Source: JAQVSH01 sp964451605
GTDB taxonomy: Bacteria > Bacteroidota > Bacteroidia > Bacteroidales > UBA4181
Length of the DNA: 40,684 nucleotides
Assembly: GCA_964451605.1 (NCBI GenBank)
Contig: CAYVJA010000019.1
Location: 1-40,684 of the forward strand
Reading direction: 5' to 3'
Part shown: one piece after another, positions 16,116 through 24,583 of the stretch
Layout: each line of letters opens with the position of its first letter
Position numbering within the stretch: position 1 is the first letter of the stretch
The notes under the pieces: generated by a model
Databases searched by the model: none
Told to the model about the DNA's origin: nothing
What the model saw: the letters and a program-made list of their open reading frames with translations, nothing else
Made by a program: the position numbers and the translations under genes

Positions 16116-16505
16116 TTATACTCTTCTCCGTTTAGGAGGTCTGCAACCATTGTGAGGCAGCGGGGTAACATCGACAATCTCCGTCACCTCGATACCGGCA
16201 CCGTGCATAGTGCGGATGGCCGACTCACGACCGGAACCCGGACCCTTAACATAGACCTTCACCTTACGTAAACCAAGATCATAAGCAACCTTAGCGCAAT
16301 CGGCAGTAGCAGTCTGCGCGGCATACGGGGTGTTCTTTTTTGAACCCTTAAAACCCATCTTCCCGGCCGACGACCAGGAGATAACCTGACCTGTACTATT
16401 GGCCAGAGTAACGATAATATTGTTGAACGAGGAGTGAACATGAGCCTGACCCACAGGCTCCACTTTGACAACTTTCTTCTTCGCTGTACCAGTCTTTTTT
16501 GCCAT
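16116..16505 (-). CDS. rpsK: 30S ribosomal protein S11
   Basis: S11 sits on the platform of the small subunit, next to the mRNA exit. The 129-residue protein has a Lys-rich start and the family blocks AHVHSSFNNIIVTL, GQVISWSSAGKMGFKGSKK and TPYAAQTA, and ends in the conserved PLPHNGCRPPKRRRV. It lies 19 bases after rpsM, and rpsD follows after 77 bases. Confidence 0.98.
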   Translation of the reverse strand: MAKKTGTAKKKVVKVEPVGQAHVHSSFNNIIVTLANSTGQVISWSSAGKMGFKGSKKNTPYAAQTATADCAKVAYDLGLRKVKVYVKGPGSGRESAIRTMHGAGIEVTEIVDVTPLPHNGCRPPKRRRV

Positions 16506-16524
16506 AATTCAATGTATCTAACAA

Positions 16525-16902
16525 TTATTTGGTCGCTTTCTTCTTATTTGCAACTGTCTTCTTCTTTCCCTTGCGCGTACGGGCATTGTTCTTGGTGCTC
16601 TGACCTCTCACAGGCAAGCCCAGACGGTGACGAACACCCCGGTAGCATCCAATATCCATAAGACGTTTGATGTTGAGCTGAACCATAGAACGCAATTCGC
16701 CTTCTACCTTAAACTCCGCATTGAGAATCGAACGGATTTTCGACAAATCCTCATCATCCCACTCTTGCACCTTCTTATCGAAGGAGATCTGAGCCTCACT
16801 TAAAATTCTGCGGGCCGAGCTACGGCCAATCCCGTAAATATAGGTTAATCCTATCTCACCCCTTTTGTTCTTTGGTAAATCAACACCAACAATTCTTGCC
16901 AT
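16525..16902 (-). CDS. rpsM: 30S ribosomal protein S13
   Basis: S13 is in the head of the 30S subunit, contacts the P-site tRNA and forms bridges to the 50S subunit. The 125-residue protein shows the helix-hairpin-helix block LTYIYGIGRSSARRIL at about 19-34, the conserved GCYRGVRHRLGLPVRGQST and a basic tail ending GKKKTVANKKKATK. It follows rpmJ after 31 bases. Confidence 0.98.
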   Translation of the reverse strand: MARIVGVDLPKNKRGEIGLTYIYGIGRSSARRILSEAQISFDKKVQEWDDEDLSKIRSILNAEFKVEGELRSMVQLNIKRLMDIGCYRGVRHRLGLPVRGQSTKNNARTRKGKKKTVANKKKATK

Positions 16903-16933
16903 ACTATTTTAAGAATTTTTCGTAAAAATATAA

Positions 16934-17050
16934 TTAACCCTGACGTTGTTTGAATTTAGGATTCTTTTTGTTGATCACATACAGACGACCTTTACGCCGT
17001 ACAATCTTGCAATCTTCGCTTCTCTTCTTGATGGATGTCCTTACTTTCAT
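16934..17050 (-). CDS. rpmJ: 50S ribosomal protein L36, zinc-free form
   Basis: This short gene encodes 38 residues, from ATG at 17050 to TAA at 16934. The start MKVRTSIKKRSEDCKIVRRK and the end KNPKFKQRQG are diagnostic for L36. The zinc ribbon (C-x2-C, C-x4-H) is reduced to one cysteine: the other positions read Ser, Asn and Phe. This is the zinc-free form, and it is one residue longer than the 37-residue zinc form. It lies between infA and rpsM as usual. Confidence 0.95.
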   Translation of the reverse strand: MKVRTSIKKRSEDCKIVRRKGRLYVINKKNPKFKQRQG

Positions 17051-17071
17051 GAGAAAAAAGTTTATCTAAAG

Positions 17072-17290
17072 TTATTTGTATCTGAACTTAATCCGACCCT
17101 TTGTCAGATCGTAGGGCGACATCTCAACCTGAACGCGGTCGCCCGGAAGAATCTTAATGTAATTCATCCGCATCTTACCGGAGATATGGGCCGTAATAAT
17201 ATGGCCGTTTTCCAGTTCCACGCGGAACATGGCGTTTGACAAAGCCTCGATAATGGTTCCATCTTGTTCTATGGAAGATTGTCTTGCCAT
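17072..17290 (-). CDS. infA: Translation initiation factor IF-1
   Basis: IF-1 is an OB-fold protein that blocks the A site during initiation. The 72-residue protein matches the family along its length: EQDGTIIEALSNAMFRVELE near the start, then GHIITAHISGKMRMNYIKIL and PYDLTKGRIKFRYK at the end. It lies between map and rpmJ, the usual Bacteroidales order; it is not isolated as in E. coli. Confidence 0.98.
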   Translation of the reverse strand: MARQSSIEQDGTIIEALSNAMFRVELENGHIITAHISGKMRMNYIKILPGDRVQVEMSPYDLTKGRIKFRYK

Positions 17291-17307
17291 TTGTAATGCT
17301 TTAATAA

Positions 17308-18096
17308 TTAGTTTGCAAAAATAGGATTTTTCCCGATACTCTCTTCCTCAATAAAAGAAAACGTAGAAAGAACCTCCGGTTTCCCCTTTTTTACCGCCAC
17401 CGTGAGCTCAAAATGTGCCGAAGGTTTACCATCGGCCGTGCAAATGGTCCAGCCGTCGTCTAACTGAAAAACACCGGCTTTCCCCAACGTTATCATGGGC
17501 TCTATACACAATACCATATTTTCGATCAGTTTCGGCCCGGAACCCTTCTTTCCATAATTAGGTACGTCGGGACTTTCGTGCAATCTCCGGCCAATTCCGT
17601 GACCCACTAACTCGCGAACCACACCATAGCCATGCGCCGTAACTGTATCCTGAACAGCTGAAGAGAGATCGCCCATACGATTACCAACCACCGCTTTCTC
17701 AATTCCTGCAAAAAGCGATTGCCGCGTTACCCTAAAGAGTTTCATCACCTCGGGCGAAACCGTACCCACGGGAAAAGTGTAGGCACTATCTCCGTAGAAA
17801 CCGTTTAGAAGCACACCGCAGTCGACCGAAACAATATCACCCTCCATCAAAACTCTTTTAGAGGGAATACCATGAACAACCTCCCGGTTTACCGACGTAC
17901 ATAATGTATTCGGGAAACCACCGTACCCCAGAAAACCGGGTACACCGCCGTGGTCGCGAATAAAAGTCTCAGCCACACGGTCAAGGGCCAATGTAGTAAC
18001 CCCCGGTACAATATGCTTTGCTACTTCTGCCAATGTCTGCGAAACCAACAGACCCGACAAACGCAGACAAGCAATCTCTTCGTCTGTTTTACTCAT
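17308..18096 (-). CDS. map: Methionine aminopeptidase, type I
   Basis: The enzyme removes the N-terminal methionine from new proteins. From ATG 18096 it has 262 residues; the frame is open to a TTG at 18120, but that would overlap secY. The five metal ligands are visible: Asp in VSVDCG, Asp in GDSAYTF, His in GHGIGRRLHESP, Glu in CIEPMI, and the final Glu in HFELTVAV. It lies 20 bases after secY and 17 before infA, the usual spc-operon place. Confidence 0.97.
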   Translation of the reverse strand: MSKTDEEIACLRLSGLLVSQTLAEVAKHIVPGVTTLALDRVAETFIRDHGGVPGFLGYGGFPNTLCTSVNREVVHGIPSKRVLMEGDIVSVDCGVLLNGFYGDSAYTFPVGTVSPEVMKLFRVTRQSLFAGIEKAVVGNRMGDLSSAVQDTVTAHGYGVVRELVGHGIGRRLHESPDVPNYGKKGSGPKLIENMVLCIEPMITLGKAGVFQLDDGWTICTADGKPSAHFELTVAVKKGKPEVLSTFSFIEEESIGKNPIFAN

Positions 18097-18116
18097 CAAA
18101 GAACAACTTACAAAAA

Positions 18117-19445
18117 TCAACCTCCGGTACGACCTTTAATCCGACCCGACTTCATCAGACCATCATAATGGCGCATCAAAAGATGACTCTCAATTTGTTG
18201 CAGTGTATCCAGAATTACACCCACCAAAATCAGCAGTGTAGTTCCGCCATAGAACTGCGAAAATTCCATTCCCACACCAAAAATCTTGGCAAAAGCAGGA
18301 AGAATGGCAATAAAAGCCAGGAAGAAAGAGCCGGGAAGAGTGATCTTCGACATAATACCGTCAAGATACTCAACCGTCTTCTTACCAGGTTTCACACCGG
18401 GAACAAACCCACCGTTCTTCTTCATGTCCTCGGCCATCTGCGAAGGATTAATCGTAATGGCGGTATAGAAATAGGTAAAGACAATGATCAGCGTGGCAAA
18501 CACTGCGTTATACCAGAAACTGGTGGTCGACGAGAAGGCTGCGGCAAAACCGGACAGCGATTCGGACGAAGCAAAATTTACCAATGTGATAGGAAGGAAC
18601 ATAATGGCTTGCGCAAAAATAATAGGCATAACGCCGGCAGCATTCACCTTTAGGGGAATATACTGACGAACACCGCCATACTGCTTATTGCCCACAATAC
18701 GCTTTGCATACTGTACGGGGATTTTACGTGTACCCTGTACCAGCAGGATAGCCACTGCAATTACCACTACCCAGAGAATGATCTCGAGCAGGAAAGCAAT
18801 CAGACCACCGCCCAAACCTTCCAGACGGGTAGCAAACTCCTGTATTATCGACTGGGGAAGACGGGCAATGATTCCAATCATAATAATAAGCGAAATCCCG
18901 TTTCCGATACCCTTCTCGGTAATCCTCTCGCCCAGCCACATGACAAACATGGTTCCGGCTGTCAGAATCAACACCGACGAAACCTTAAAATAGAAATTCG
19001 AAAGCACAAAAGCCTCGGCAGGGAGCTGAGCATAGAGGTTAGCCACATAACCGGGGCCTTGAAGAAGGAGAATACCCAGTGTGAGATAACGGGTTATCTG
19101 ATTAATCTGACGCCGTCCACTCTCACCCTCTTTCTGGAGACGCTGAAAATAGGGAACCACCATTGCCAGCAACTGGATCACGATCGACGCCGTAATATAA
19201 GGCATAATACCCAACCCAAAAACAGAGGCATTCGAGAATGCACCGCCGGCAAACATATCCAAAAGCCCCATAATACCAGAAGCGGTCTGGGTTTTCAGAT
19301 TCGTTAACATCGTAGGGTCTATACCGGGAAGAACCACGAACGACCCCAGACGATACACCAATAAAATGAGAAGCGTGAAAAGAATTCTTTCACGAAGCTC
19401 CTCAATTTTATAGATGTTCTTTATCGTTTGAATCAGGGTTTTCAT
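18117..19445 (-). CDS. secY: Protein translocase subunit SecY
   Basis: SecY is the channel of the inner-membrane Sec translocon. The 442-residue protein has ten predicted membrane segments, beginning at about residues 20-37 (ILFTLLILLVYRLGSFVV). The plug and pore region includes MFAGGAFSNASVFGLGIMPY, and IAILPAFAKIFGVG is in the last third. Its ATG overlaps the rplO stop by four bases (ATGA), so it is translationally coupled to L15. Confidence 0.98.
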   Translation of the reverse strand: MKTLIQTIKNIYKIEELRERILFTLLILLVYRLGSFVVLPGIDPTMLTNLKTQTASGIMGLLDMFAGGAFSNASVFGLGIMPYITASIVIQLLAMVVPYFQRLQKEGESGRRQINQITRYLTLGILLLQGPGYVANLYAQLPAEAFVLSNFYFKVSSVLILTAGTMFVMWLGERITEKGIGNGISLIIMIGIIARLPQSIIQEFATRLEGLGGGLIAFLLEIILWVVVIAVAILLVQGTRKIPVQYAKRIVGNKQYGGVRQYIPLKVNAAGVMPIIFAQAIMFLPITLVNFASSESLSGFAAAFSSTTSFWYNAVFATLIIVFTYFYTAITINPSQMAEDMKKNGGFVPGVKPGKKTVEYLDGIMSKITLPGSFFLAFIAILPAFAKIFGVGMEFSQFYGGTTLLILVGVILDTLQQIESHLLMRHYDGLMKSGRIKGRTGG

Positions 19446-19897
19446 TCCGATACAATTTTGCAGGTTCCTTCAAGGGTTTCAATGGCCTCTTTGGCCGATT
19501 TTGAAAAGGCGTGAGCCGTCACATCGAGCTTCTTGGTAACGGCACCTTTACCCAAAACCTTGATACGGGCATTCTTAGGGGCGATACCGGCAGCTATCAT
19601 CACGGCAGGATCGATAACCGTAACACCGGTCTCGGCAGCAAGTGCCTCGATCAACTCCAGATTGACAGCTTTATACGAAACCCGGAAAGGATTCTTGAAA
19701 CCGAATTTGGGGAGCCGTCTCTGAATAGGCATCTGACCGCCCTCGAATCCGATCTTCCGGGAGTATCCCGCGATAGCTTGCTGACCCTTATGACCCTTTG
19801 TAGAAGTTCCTCCCTTGCCACTACCCTGGCCTCTGCCCAGACGTTTCTTCTGAGCCTTAACGGAACCGGGAGCCGGATTCAAATTACTTAAATTCAT
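19442..19897 (-). CDS. rplO: 50S ribosomal protein L15
   Basis: L15 is a late-assembly protein of the large subunit with a long extended N-terminus. The 151-residue protein starts MNLSNLNPAPGSVKAQKKRL and carries the glycine-rich GRGQGSGKGGTSTKGHKGQ and GFEGGQMPIQRRLPKFGF, both diagnostic. It overlaps secY by four bases and follows rpmD after 29 bases. Confidence 0.98.
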   Translation of the reverse strand: MNLSNLNPAPGSVKAQKKRLGRGQGSGKGGTSTKGHKGQQAIAGYSRKIGFEGGQMPIQRRLPKFGFKNPFRVSYKAVNLELIEALAAETGVTVIDPAVMIAAGIAPKNARIKVLGKGAVTKKLDVTAHAFSKSAKEAIETLEGTCKIVSE

Positions 19898-19926
19898 ATC
19901 TTCAAGTATATAGTATATTAATAATC

Positions 19927-20103
19927 TTATTCCTTAACCGACACCAGATGGCGCACTGCATTGACCATCCCCAGAATCTGCGGAGTGGCTTCATGCTCTA
20001 CCACCTGACGCATCTTCGTGATACCCAGCGCGCGTAACGTATCTCTCTGACGCTGTGTACTGCCGTTCTTACTCTTAATCTGTTCGATAGTTATCTTAGC
20101 CAT
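19927..20103 (-). CDS. rpmD: 50S ribosomal protein L30
   Basis: L30 is a small protein of the large subunit. From ATG 20103 it has 58 residues (MAKITIEQIKSKNG at the start, RQRDTLRALGITKMRQVVEH in the middle). An upstream in-frame ATG at 20112 would add only three residues, and 20103 gives the usual length. It lies between rpsE and rplO. Confidence 0.95.
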   Translation of the reverse strand: MAKITIEQIKSKNGSTQRQRDTLRALGITKMRQVVEHEATPQILGMVNAVRHLVSVKE

Positions 20104-20113
20104 AGCGTACATC

Positions 20114-20629
20114 TTATCCGTTAAACACAGTATTCATAGAAACACCTCTCTGCTGAGCCACCGAATAGGCATCGCGCAACTCCGACAAAGCGGCAAAAGT
20201 GGCCTTCACAAGATTGTGGGGGTTCGAAGAGCCCTTCGATTTGGCCAACACATCCTGAATACCCACACTCTCAAGGACAGCGCGCATAGCACCACCGGCT
20301 TTCACTCCGGTACCATGCGAGGCGGGACGAATCAACACCTCGGCACCGCCAAACTTGGCCACCTGCTCGTGAGGAATAGTACCCTTATAAACAGGAACCT
20401 TAATGAGGTTCTTCTTAGCATCTTCAATCCCTTTGGCAATAGCCGAAGTAACCTCGTTCGACTTACCCAGACCATAGCCTACAATACCTTCTTCATTACC
20501 CACCACAACAATGGCAGAGAAACTGAAGGTACGTCCGCCCTTGGTCACCTTGGTCACACGCTGTATGCTCACGAGCCGGTCTTTCAGCTCAAGATCTGTA
20601 GTTTTTACTTTACGTATATTTCCCGACAT
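20114..20629 (-). CDS. rpsE: 30S ribosomal protein S5
   Basis: S5 is at the mRNA entry channel and supports decoding accuracy. The 171-residue protein has the N-terminal double-stranded RNA-binding domain (VTKVTKGGRTFSFSAIVVVG at about 24-43, then GYGLGKSNEVTSAI) and the C-terminal fold with PASHGTGVKAGGAMRAVLE. It follows rplR after 5 bases. Confidence 0.98.
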   Translation of the reverse strand: MSGNIRKVKTTDLELKDRLVSIQRVTKVTKGGRTFSFSAIVVVGNEEGIVGYGLGKSNEVTSAIAKGIEDAKKNLIKVPVYKGTIPHEQVAKFGGAEVLIRPASHGTGVKAGGAMRAVLESVGIQDVLAKSKGSSNPHNLVKATFAALSELRDAYSVAQQRGVSMNTVFNG

Positions 20630-20634
20630 AATTC

Positions 20635-20994
20635 TTAGAATTTAAGCCCGCCTTCTCTGGCAGCGTCTGCTAATGATTTAACTCTCCCGTGATACAAATA
20701 ACCGTTGCGGTCGAATACAACGCTGCTGATCCCCTTCTCAAGGGAGCGAACAGCAATCAACTTTCCCACCTGAGCAGCCTGCTCAATCTTTGTTGCAGAC
20801 GCATTGCCGGCAATCTCCTTGCTAAGCGACGAGGCCGATACCAGCGTTTTGCCGGAAAGATCGTCGACAAGCTGCACATAAATCTGGCAGTTACTTCTAT
20901 ACACCGACATTCTGGGCTTTTCGGCAGTGCCGCTAACAACCTTACGAATTCTTCTTTTAATCCGAATTCTTCTCTCTAATTTAGTTAATGCCAT
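20635..20994 (-). CDS. rplR: 50S ribosomal protein L18
   Basis: L18 binds 5S rRNA and joins it to the central protuberance. The 119-residue protein has a basic N-terminus (RRIRIKRRIRKVVSGTAEKP), then RMSVYRSNCQIYVQLVDD and ends in GRVKSLADAAREGGLKF, the standard family tail. It follows rplF after 14 bases and precedes rpsE. Confidence 0.98.
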   Translation of the reverse strand: MALTKLERRIRIKRRIRKVVSGTAEKPRMSVYRSNCQIYVQLVDDLSGKTLVSASSLSKEIAGNASATKIEQAAQVGKLIAVRSLEKGISSVVFDRNGYLYHGRVKSLADAAREGGLKF

Positions 20995-21008
20995 AGTTCT
21001 ATCAATGA

Positions 21009-21566
21009 TTATTTAGCACTTGCTGATTTACCGGCCTTTCTTCTCAATGTTTCTCCAACAAACTTAATACCCTTGCCCTTATACGGTTCGGGCTCACGCA
21101 ACGAACGGATCTTAGCAGCTATCTGACCCAGCAGTTGTTTATCGGCCGAGGTCAGCGTGAGAATCGGGTTGGCACGGCGCTCCGTTACAGCAGAGGCTTG
21201 CACTTCCTTAGGAAGCATCATAATAATATCATGCGAATAGCCCAAACTCATCTCGAGGAGGTTGCCCTTAACTTCGGCACGAAAACCGACGCCAACAAAC
21301 TCCTGCTTGATGGTAAAACCTTCCGAAACACCCTTTACCATATTGGCAAGAAGCGAACGGTATAAACCGTGCAGCGCACGATGACGACGCTGATCGGTAG
21401 GACGTGAAACGGTCAAAACACCGTTTTCAATTTTGAGCGTAATATCGGGATCCACCTTCTGATGTAAAGTACCCAGGGGGCCTTTCACAGAAACGGTATT
21501 ATCGGGTGCGACAGTAACCTCCACTTTGGAGGGCAGCGCAATAGGTAGTTTTCCAATCCTGGACAT
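21009..21566 (-). CDS. rplF: 50S ribosomal protein L6
   Basis: L6 lies near the sarcin-ricin loop, where elongation factors bind. The 185-residue protein starts MSRIGKLPIALPSKVEV and has the two repeated L6 folds. The second carries the signature PEPYKGKGIKFVGETLRRKAG near the end. It lies between rpsH (16 bases) and rplR. Confidence 0.98.
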   Translation of the reverse strand: MSRIGKLPIALPSKVEVTVAPDNTVSVKGPLGTLHQKVDPDITLKIENGVLTVSRPTDQRRHRALHGLYRSLLANMVKGVSEGFTIKQEFVGVGFRAEVKGNLLEMSLGYSHDIIMMLPKEVQASAVTERRANPILTLTSADKQLLGQIAAKIRSLREPEPYKGKGIKFVGETLRRKAGKSASAK

Positions 21567-21582
21567 AGTTTCTCCTCCTCAA

Positions 21583-21978
21583 TTAATAAACATAACAAAT
21601 CACTTCTCCGCCAATACCTTTGGTACGAGCCTCTTTGTCGGTCATTATGCCTTGAGAAGTAGAAATAATAGAGATACCCAAACCGTTCAGAACGCGAGGC
21701 AACTCCTCGTGGTTGGCATACTTGCGCAACCCGGGGCGGCTTACCCGCTGAATGGCCTTAATGGCACTCTGTTTCGATTCGGGATGATACTTCAGGGCAA
21801 TCTTAATGGTTCCCTGAGGGCCGTTATCCTCAAACTTATAGTTCAGGATATACCCTTTTTCGAAGAGTATTTTCACAATACTCTGCTTCATTTTCGATGC
21901 AGGCACCTCCACAACTTTATGGCGGGCCAAGACTCCATTTCTGATACGAGTCAGCAAATCTGCAATTGGATCAGTCAT
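21583..21978 (-). CDS. rpsH: 30S ribosomal protein S8
   Basis: S8 binds the central domain of 16S rRNA early in assembly. The 131-residue protein starts MTDPIADLLTRIRNGVLARH and has the signature GISIISTSQGIMTDKEARTK near the C-terminus. In E. coli S8 also represses its operon at the L5 region; no such target is obvious here. A 77-base gap separates it from rpsN. Confidence 0.98.
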   Translation of the reverse strand: MTDPIADLLTRIRNGVLARHKVVEVPASKMKQSIVKILFEKGYILNYKFEDNGPQGTIKIALKYHPESKQSAIKAIQRVSRPGLRKYANHEELPRVLNGLGISIISTSQGIMTDKEARTKGIGGEVICYVY

Positions 21979-22014
21979 TTTTACTTTTTATTATGTACTA
22001 TTTTTTACCTGTTC

Positions 22015-22031
22015 TTTAGATTTTCTCTAAA
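22015..22031 (-). other. Small AT-rich hairpin between rpsN and rpsH
   Basis: TTTAGA (22015-22020) and TCTAAA (22026-22031) flank a 5-base loop in the 77-base gap between rpsN and rpsH. No T-tract and no promoter box go with it. It may be chance in AT-rich sequence. Confidence 0.2.
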
Positions 22032-22055
22032 AACCGATATCCATGCGAAACGATA

Positions 22056-22325
22056 TTACCAGCTGGCTTTCTTAACGCCCGGCAGAAGCCCGTTAGAGGC
22101 CAACTCACGGAAAGAGATACGGCTGATGCCAAACTGACGGATATATCCCTTAGGACGACCGGTAAGCAGACAACGGTTGTGCAGTCTTACCCGGCTGGAG
22201 TTCCGGGGCAACAGGGCCAAACCCTGAAAATCGCCCTCAGCTTTAAGCTTAGCTCTCTTTTCGGCAAATTTCTCTACCATTCTGGCGCGTTTAACCTCGC
22301 GGGCCTTCATTGATTCTTTAGCCAT
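22056..22325 (-). CDS. rpsN: 30S ribosomal protein S14, long zinc-free form
   Basis: S14 is in the head of the 30S subunit. The 89-residue protein is of the long type without the C-x2-C zinc ribbon of the 61-residue form. Diagnostic blocks are LPRNSSRVRLHNRCLLTGRP and RQFGISRISFRELAS; the C-terminus reads GLLPGVKKASW. It lies between rplE and rpsH. Confidence 0.98.
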   Translation of the reverse strand: MAKESMKAREVKRARMVEKFAEKRAKLKAEGDFQGLALLPRNSSRVRLHNRCLLTGRPKGYIRQFGISRISFRELASNGLLPGVKKASW

Positions 22326-22344
22326 AGATCTTTATATAATAAAA

Positions 22345-22920
22345 TTATTTTTTGGCAGCTTTAAACGGAATCCCAAATTCCTTCAGCAAGGCATAGGCTT
22401 CCTCGTCGGAATTGGCAGTAGTCACAAAAGTAATCTCCATACCCATCATCTTCGTAATCTTATCGATATCGATTTCGGGGAAGATAATCTGCTCAGCAAC
22501 GCCCAGGGTATAATTACCACGACCATCGAGTTTGCTGTTCACACCTTTGAAATCGCGGATACGGGGAAGCGAAACCGAGATGAGTCTGTCGAGAAACTCA
22601 TACATCTTCACACGGCGCAAAGTAACCCGGGTGCCGATAGGCATCGCCCTACGCAATTTAAAGTTTGAGATGTCTTTCTTAGAGATAGTAGCCACAGCCT
22701 TCTGACCGCTGATATTGGTAAGCTCGGTAATGGCAGTCTCGATCATCTTTTTATCGGAAACGGCCTGTCCCACACCCTGATTAATCACAATCTTCTCAAG
22801 CCGGGGAGCCTGCATAACGGTAGTATACCCGAAACTCTTCATCAGAGCAGGTATAATCTCTTCTTTATATTTTTTCTGTAGTGTAGGAGTATATCCCTTC
22901 ACCTCTGTCTTTTTTGCCAT
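22345..22920 (-). CDS. rplE: 50S ribosomal protein L5
   Basis: L5 binds 5S rRNA and contacts S13 and the P-site tRNA. The 191-residue protein has a longer N-terminus than E. coli L5, then VMQAPRLEKIVINQGVGQAV, RMPIGT-like RAMPIGTRVTLRRVKMYEFL and EIDIDKITKMMGMEITFVTT. Its ATG shares one base with the rplX stop (TAATG), which implies coupling. Confidence 0.98.
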   Translation of the reverse strand: MAKKTEVKGYTPTLQKKYKEEIIPALMKSFGYTTVMQAPRLEKIVINQGVGQAVSDKKMIETAITELTNISGQKAVATISKKDISNFKLRRAMPIGTRVTLRRVKMYEFLDRLISVSLPRIRDFKGVNSKLDGRGNYTLGVAEQIIFPEIDIDKITKMMGMEITFVTTANSDEEAYALLKEFGIPFKAAKK

Positions 22921-23243
22921 TACTTAATCTCCTCTCCAGATTTTTTTGAATAACGCACTACTTTACCTTCGGCATCTTTCCGACGGCCTATACGGGTGGG
23001 TTTTCCACTTTTGGGATCAATCAGATTCAGGTTAGAAACCTGAATGGGAGCCTCCTTTTTGATAATACCACCCTGCGGGGCTTTGGCATTGGGTTTAGTG
23101 TGTTTCGAAACCATATTAACACCCTCTACAATGGCCTTGTTGTCGTCCACCAACACCTCGAGTACACGACCTTGCTGACCTTTATAGTCGCCGGCATTTA
23201 CAAAAACGGTATCTCCTTTCTTAATATGCAATTTTTTATTCAT
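22920..23243 (-). CDS. rplX: 50S ribosomal protein L24
   Basis: L24 starts large-subunit assembly and lies near the exit tunnel. From ATG 23243 it has 107 residues (MNKKLHIKKGDTVFVNAGDY), with the KOW motif at about 8-35. The frame is open to 23291, but those residues would overlap rplN and do not match the family. It overlaps rplE by one base (TAATG) and follows rplN after 19 bases. Confidence 0.97.
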   Translation of the reverse strand: MNKKLHIKKGDTVFVNAGDYKGQQGRVLEVLVDDNKAIVEGVNMVSKHTKPNAKAPQGGIIKKEAPIQVSNLNLIDPKSGKPTRIGRRKDAEGKVVRYSKKSGEEIK

Positions 23244-23262
23244 CAGAATAGGGTTTAAAGAA

Positions 23263-23628
23263 TTACAATACCTCGGGAGCAAGCGATACAATCTTCATAT
23301 AGTTCTCACGCAACTCACGGGCCACAGGGCCAAAAATACGAGTTCCGCGAATCTCACCCTGGTTGTTGAGCAACACTACAGCGTTGTCGTCGAACCGGAT
23401 GTACGAACCGTCGGCACGACGGATCTCCTTGGTAGTGCGCACAATTACCGCCTTACTTACAGCACCCTTTTTTACGTCGCCCGAAGGGATAACGCTTTTC
23501 ACAGCGACTACAATTTTGTCGCCTACAGAGGCATACCGACGTCCGGTACCCCCTAAAACGCGGATACACAAGACCTCCTTGGCCCCACTGTTATCTGCGA
23601 CAGTTAATCTAGATTCTTGTTGTATCAT
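23263..23628 (-). CDS. rplN: 50S ribosomal protein L14
   Basis: L14 forms an intersubunit bridge and binds the silencing factor RsfS. The 121-residue protein starts MIQQESRLTVADNSGAKEVL and has the signature AVIVRTTKEIRRADGSYIRF and ends in MKIVSLAPEVL. It follows rpsQ after two bases. Confidence 0.98.
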   Translation of the reverse strand: MIQQESRLTVADNSGAKEVLCIRVLGGTGRRYASVGDKIVVAVKSVIPSGDVKKGAVSKAVIVRTTKEIRRADGSYIRFDDNAVVLLNNQGEIRGTRIFGPVARELRENYMKIVSLAPEVL

Positions 23629-23630
23629 AA

Positions 23631-23888
23631 CTACTTAGCTCTTTCGATGATTTCTACCAAACGCCAATTCTTATTTTTACTCAGAGGACGAGTCTCCATG
23701 ATGCTGACCGTATCACCTACGTTACAGCTATTCTGTTCGTCATGAGCGTAGAACTTGGAAGTTTTACTCATAAACTTTCCATAAATGGGGTGCTTAATTT
23801 TGGTTTTAACCGCAACAGTAATAGTCTTATCCATTTTGGAACTGACAACTACCCCAATCCGTTCTTTTCTTAAATTCCTCTTTTCCAT
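23631..23888 (-). CDS. rpsQ: 30S ribosomal protein S17
   Basis: S17 is a primary 16S rRNA-binding OB-fold protein. The 85-residue protein has the conserved GVVVSSKMDKTITVAVKTKI near residues 12-31 and GDTVSIMETRPLSKNKNWRL near the end. It lies between rpmC (14 bases) and rplN (2 bases). Confidence 0.98.
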   Translation of the reverse strand: MEKRNLRKERIGVVVSSKMDKTITVAVKTKIKHPIYGKFMSKTSKFYAHDEQNSCNVGDTVSIMETRPLSKNKNWRLVEIIERAK

Positions 23889-23902
23889 GCTTCCTTACAT
23901 CA

Positions 23903-24103
23903 TTATTTTGTTTCCGACAAGGATCTCTTGCGCAACTCAGTGAGCAACCGGGCAATATTCTTCCTGGCATCTCTGATTTTCATGGGATTGTCTAACGGAG
24001 ATACCGTATGGTTCAATTTCGTCCGGGTCAAATTGCTCTTCTCGGTCTCGATGCGCTCTTGTATCTCTTTTACAGACAATTCTTTAATTTCAGCCGTCTT
24101 CAT
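23903..24103 (-). CDS. rpmC: 50S ribosomal protein L29
   Basis: L29 is a small helical protein beside the exit tunnel, where signal recognition particle and trigger factor dock. The 66-residue protein is a helical hairpin: IKELSVKEIQERIETEKSNL, then the signature region PMKIRDARKNIARLLTELRK. It lies between rplP and rpsQ as usual. Confidence 0.97.
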   Translation of the reverse strand: MKTAEIKELSVKEIQERIETEKSNLTRTKLNHTVSPLDNPMKIRDARKNIARLLTELRKRSLSETK

Positions 24104-24114
24104 CTTCTAAGCTA

Positions 24115-24534
24115 TTATTCGGTGTAATCGCGTCTCACGACAAATTTGGTCAGAATAGGCAGTTTTTGGGCGCCTAAACGAAGTGCCTCCTGGGCGGTAG
24201 CCAAAGGAACCCCTTCAATCTCAATCAACATGCGTCCCGGAGTAACGGGAGCCACAAAGCCTTCGGGAGCACCTTTACCCTTACCCATACGAACCTCTGC
24301 AGGTTTTTTGGTTATGGGCTTATCGGGGAAGACTCTGATCCAGAGTTGGCCTTCGCGCTTCATATAACGCGTAATAGCCTGACGGGCAGCCTCGAGCTGA
24401 CGGCCGGTAATCCAGCACGAATCGAGCCCTTTAATGCCAAAGGAGCCAAATGCAAGGTCGTTACCACGCTGGGCAATCCCCTTCATTTTTCCTTTTTGCT
24501 GCCTTCTGTATTTGGTTTTTTTAGGTTGTAACAT
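24115..24534 (-). CDS. rplP: 50S ribosomal protein L16
   Basis: L16 orders the A-site tRNA region and is needed for peptidyl transfer. The 139-residue protein starts MLQPKKTKYRRQQKGKMKG and has both signatures: QLEAARQAITRYMKREGQLW and RMGKGKGAPEGFVAPV. The arginine hydroxylated in some bacteria lies in this second region but its use here is unknown. It follows rpsC after 49 bases. Confidence 0.98.
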   Translation of the reverse strand: MLQPKKTKYRRQQKGKMKGIAQRGNDLAFGSFGIKGLDSCWITGRQLEAARQAITRYMKREGQLWIRVFPDKPITKKPAEVRMGKGKGAPEGFVAPVTPGRMLIEIEGVPLATAQEALRLGAQKLPILTKFVVRRDYTE

Positions 24535-24583
24535 CCTGGTAAATTTTTCGGTAAAAAGAATCTATTCGTAATAAGCCGGACTC

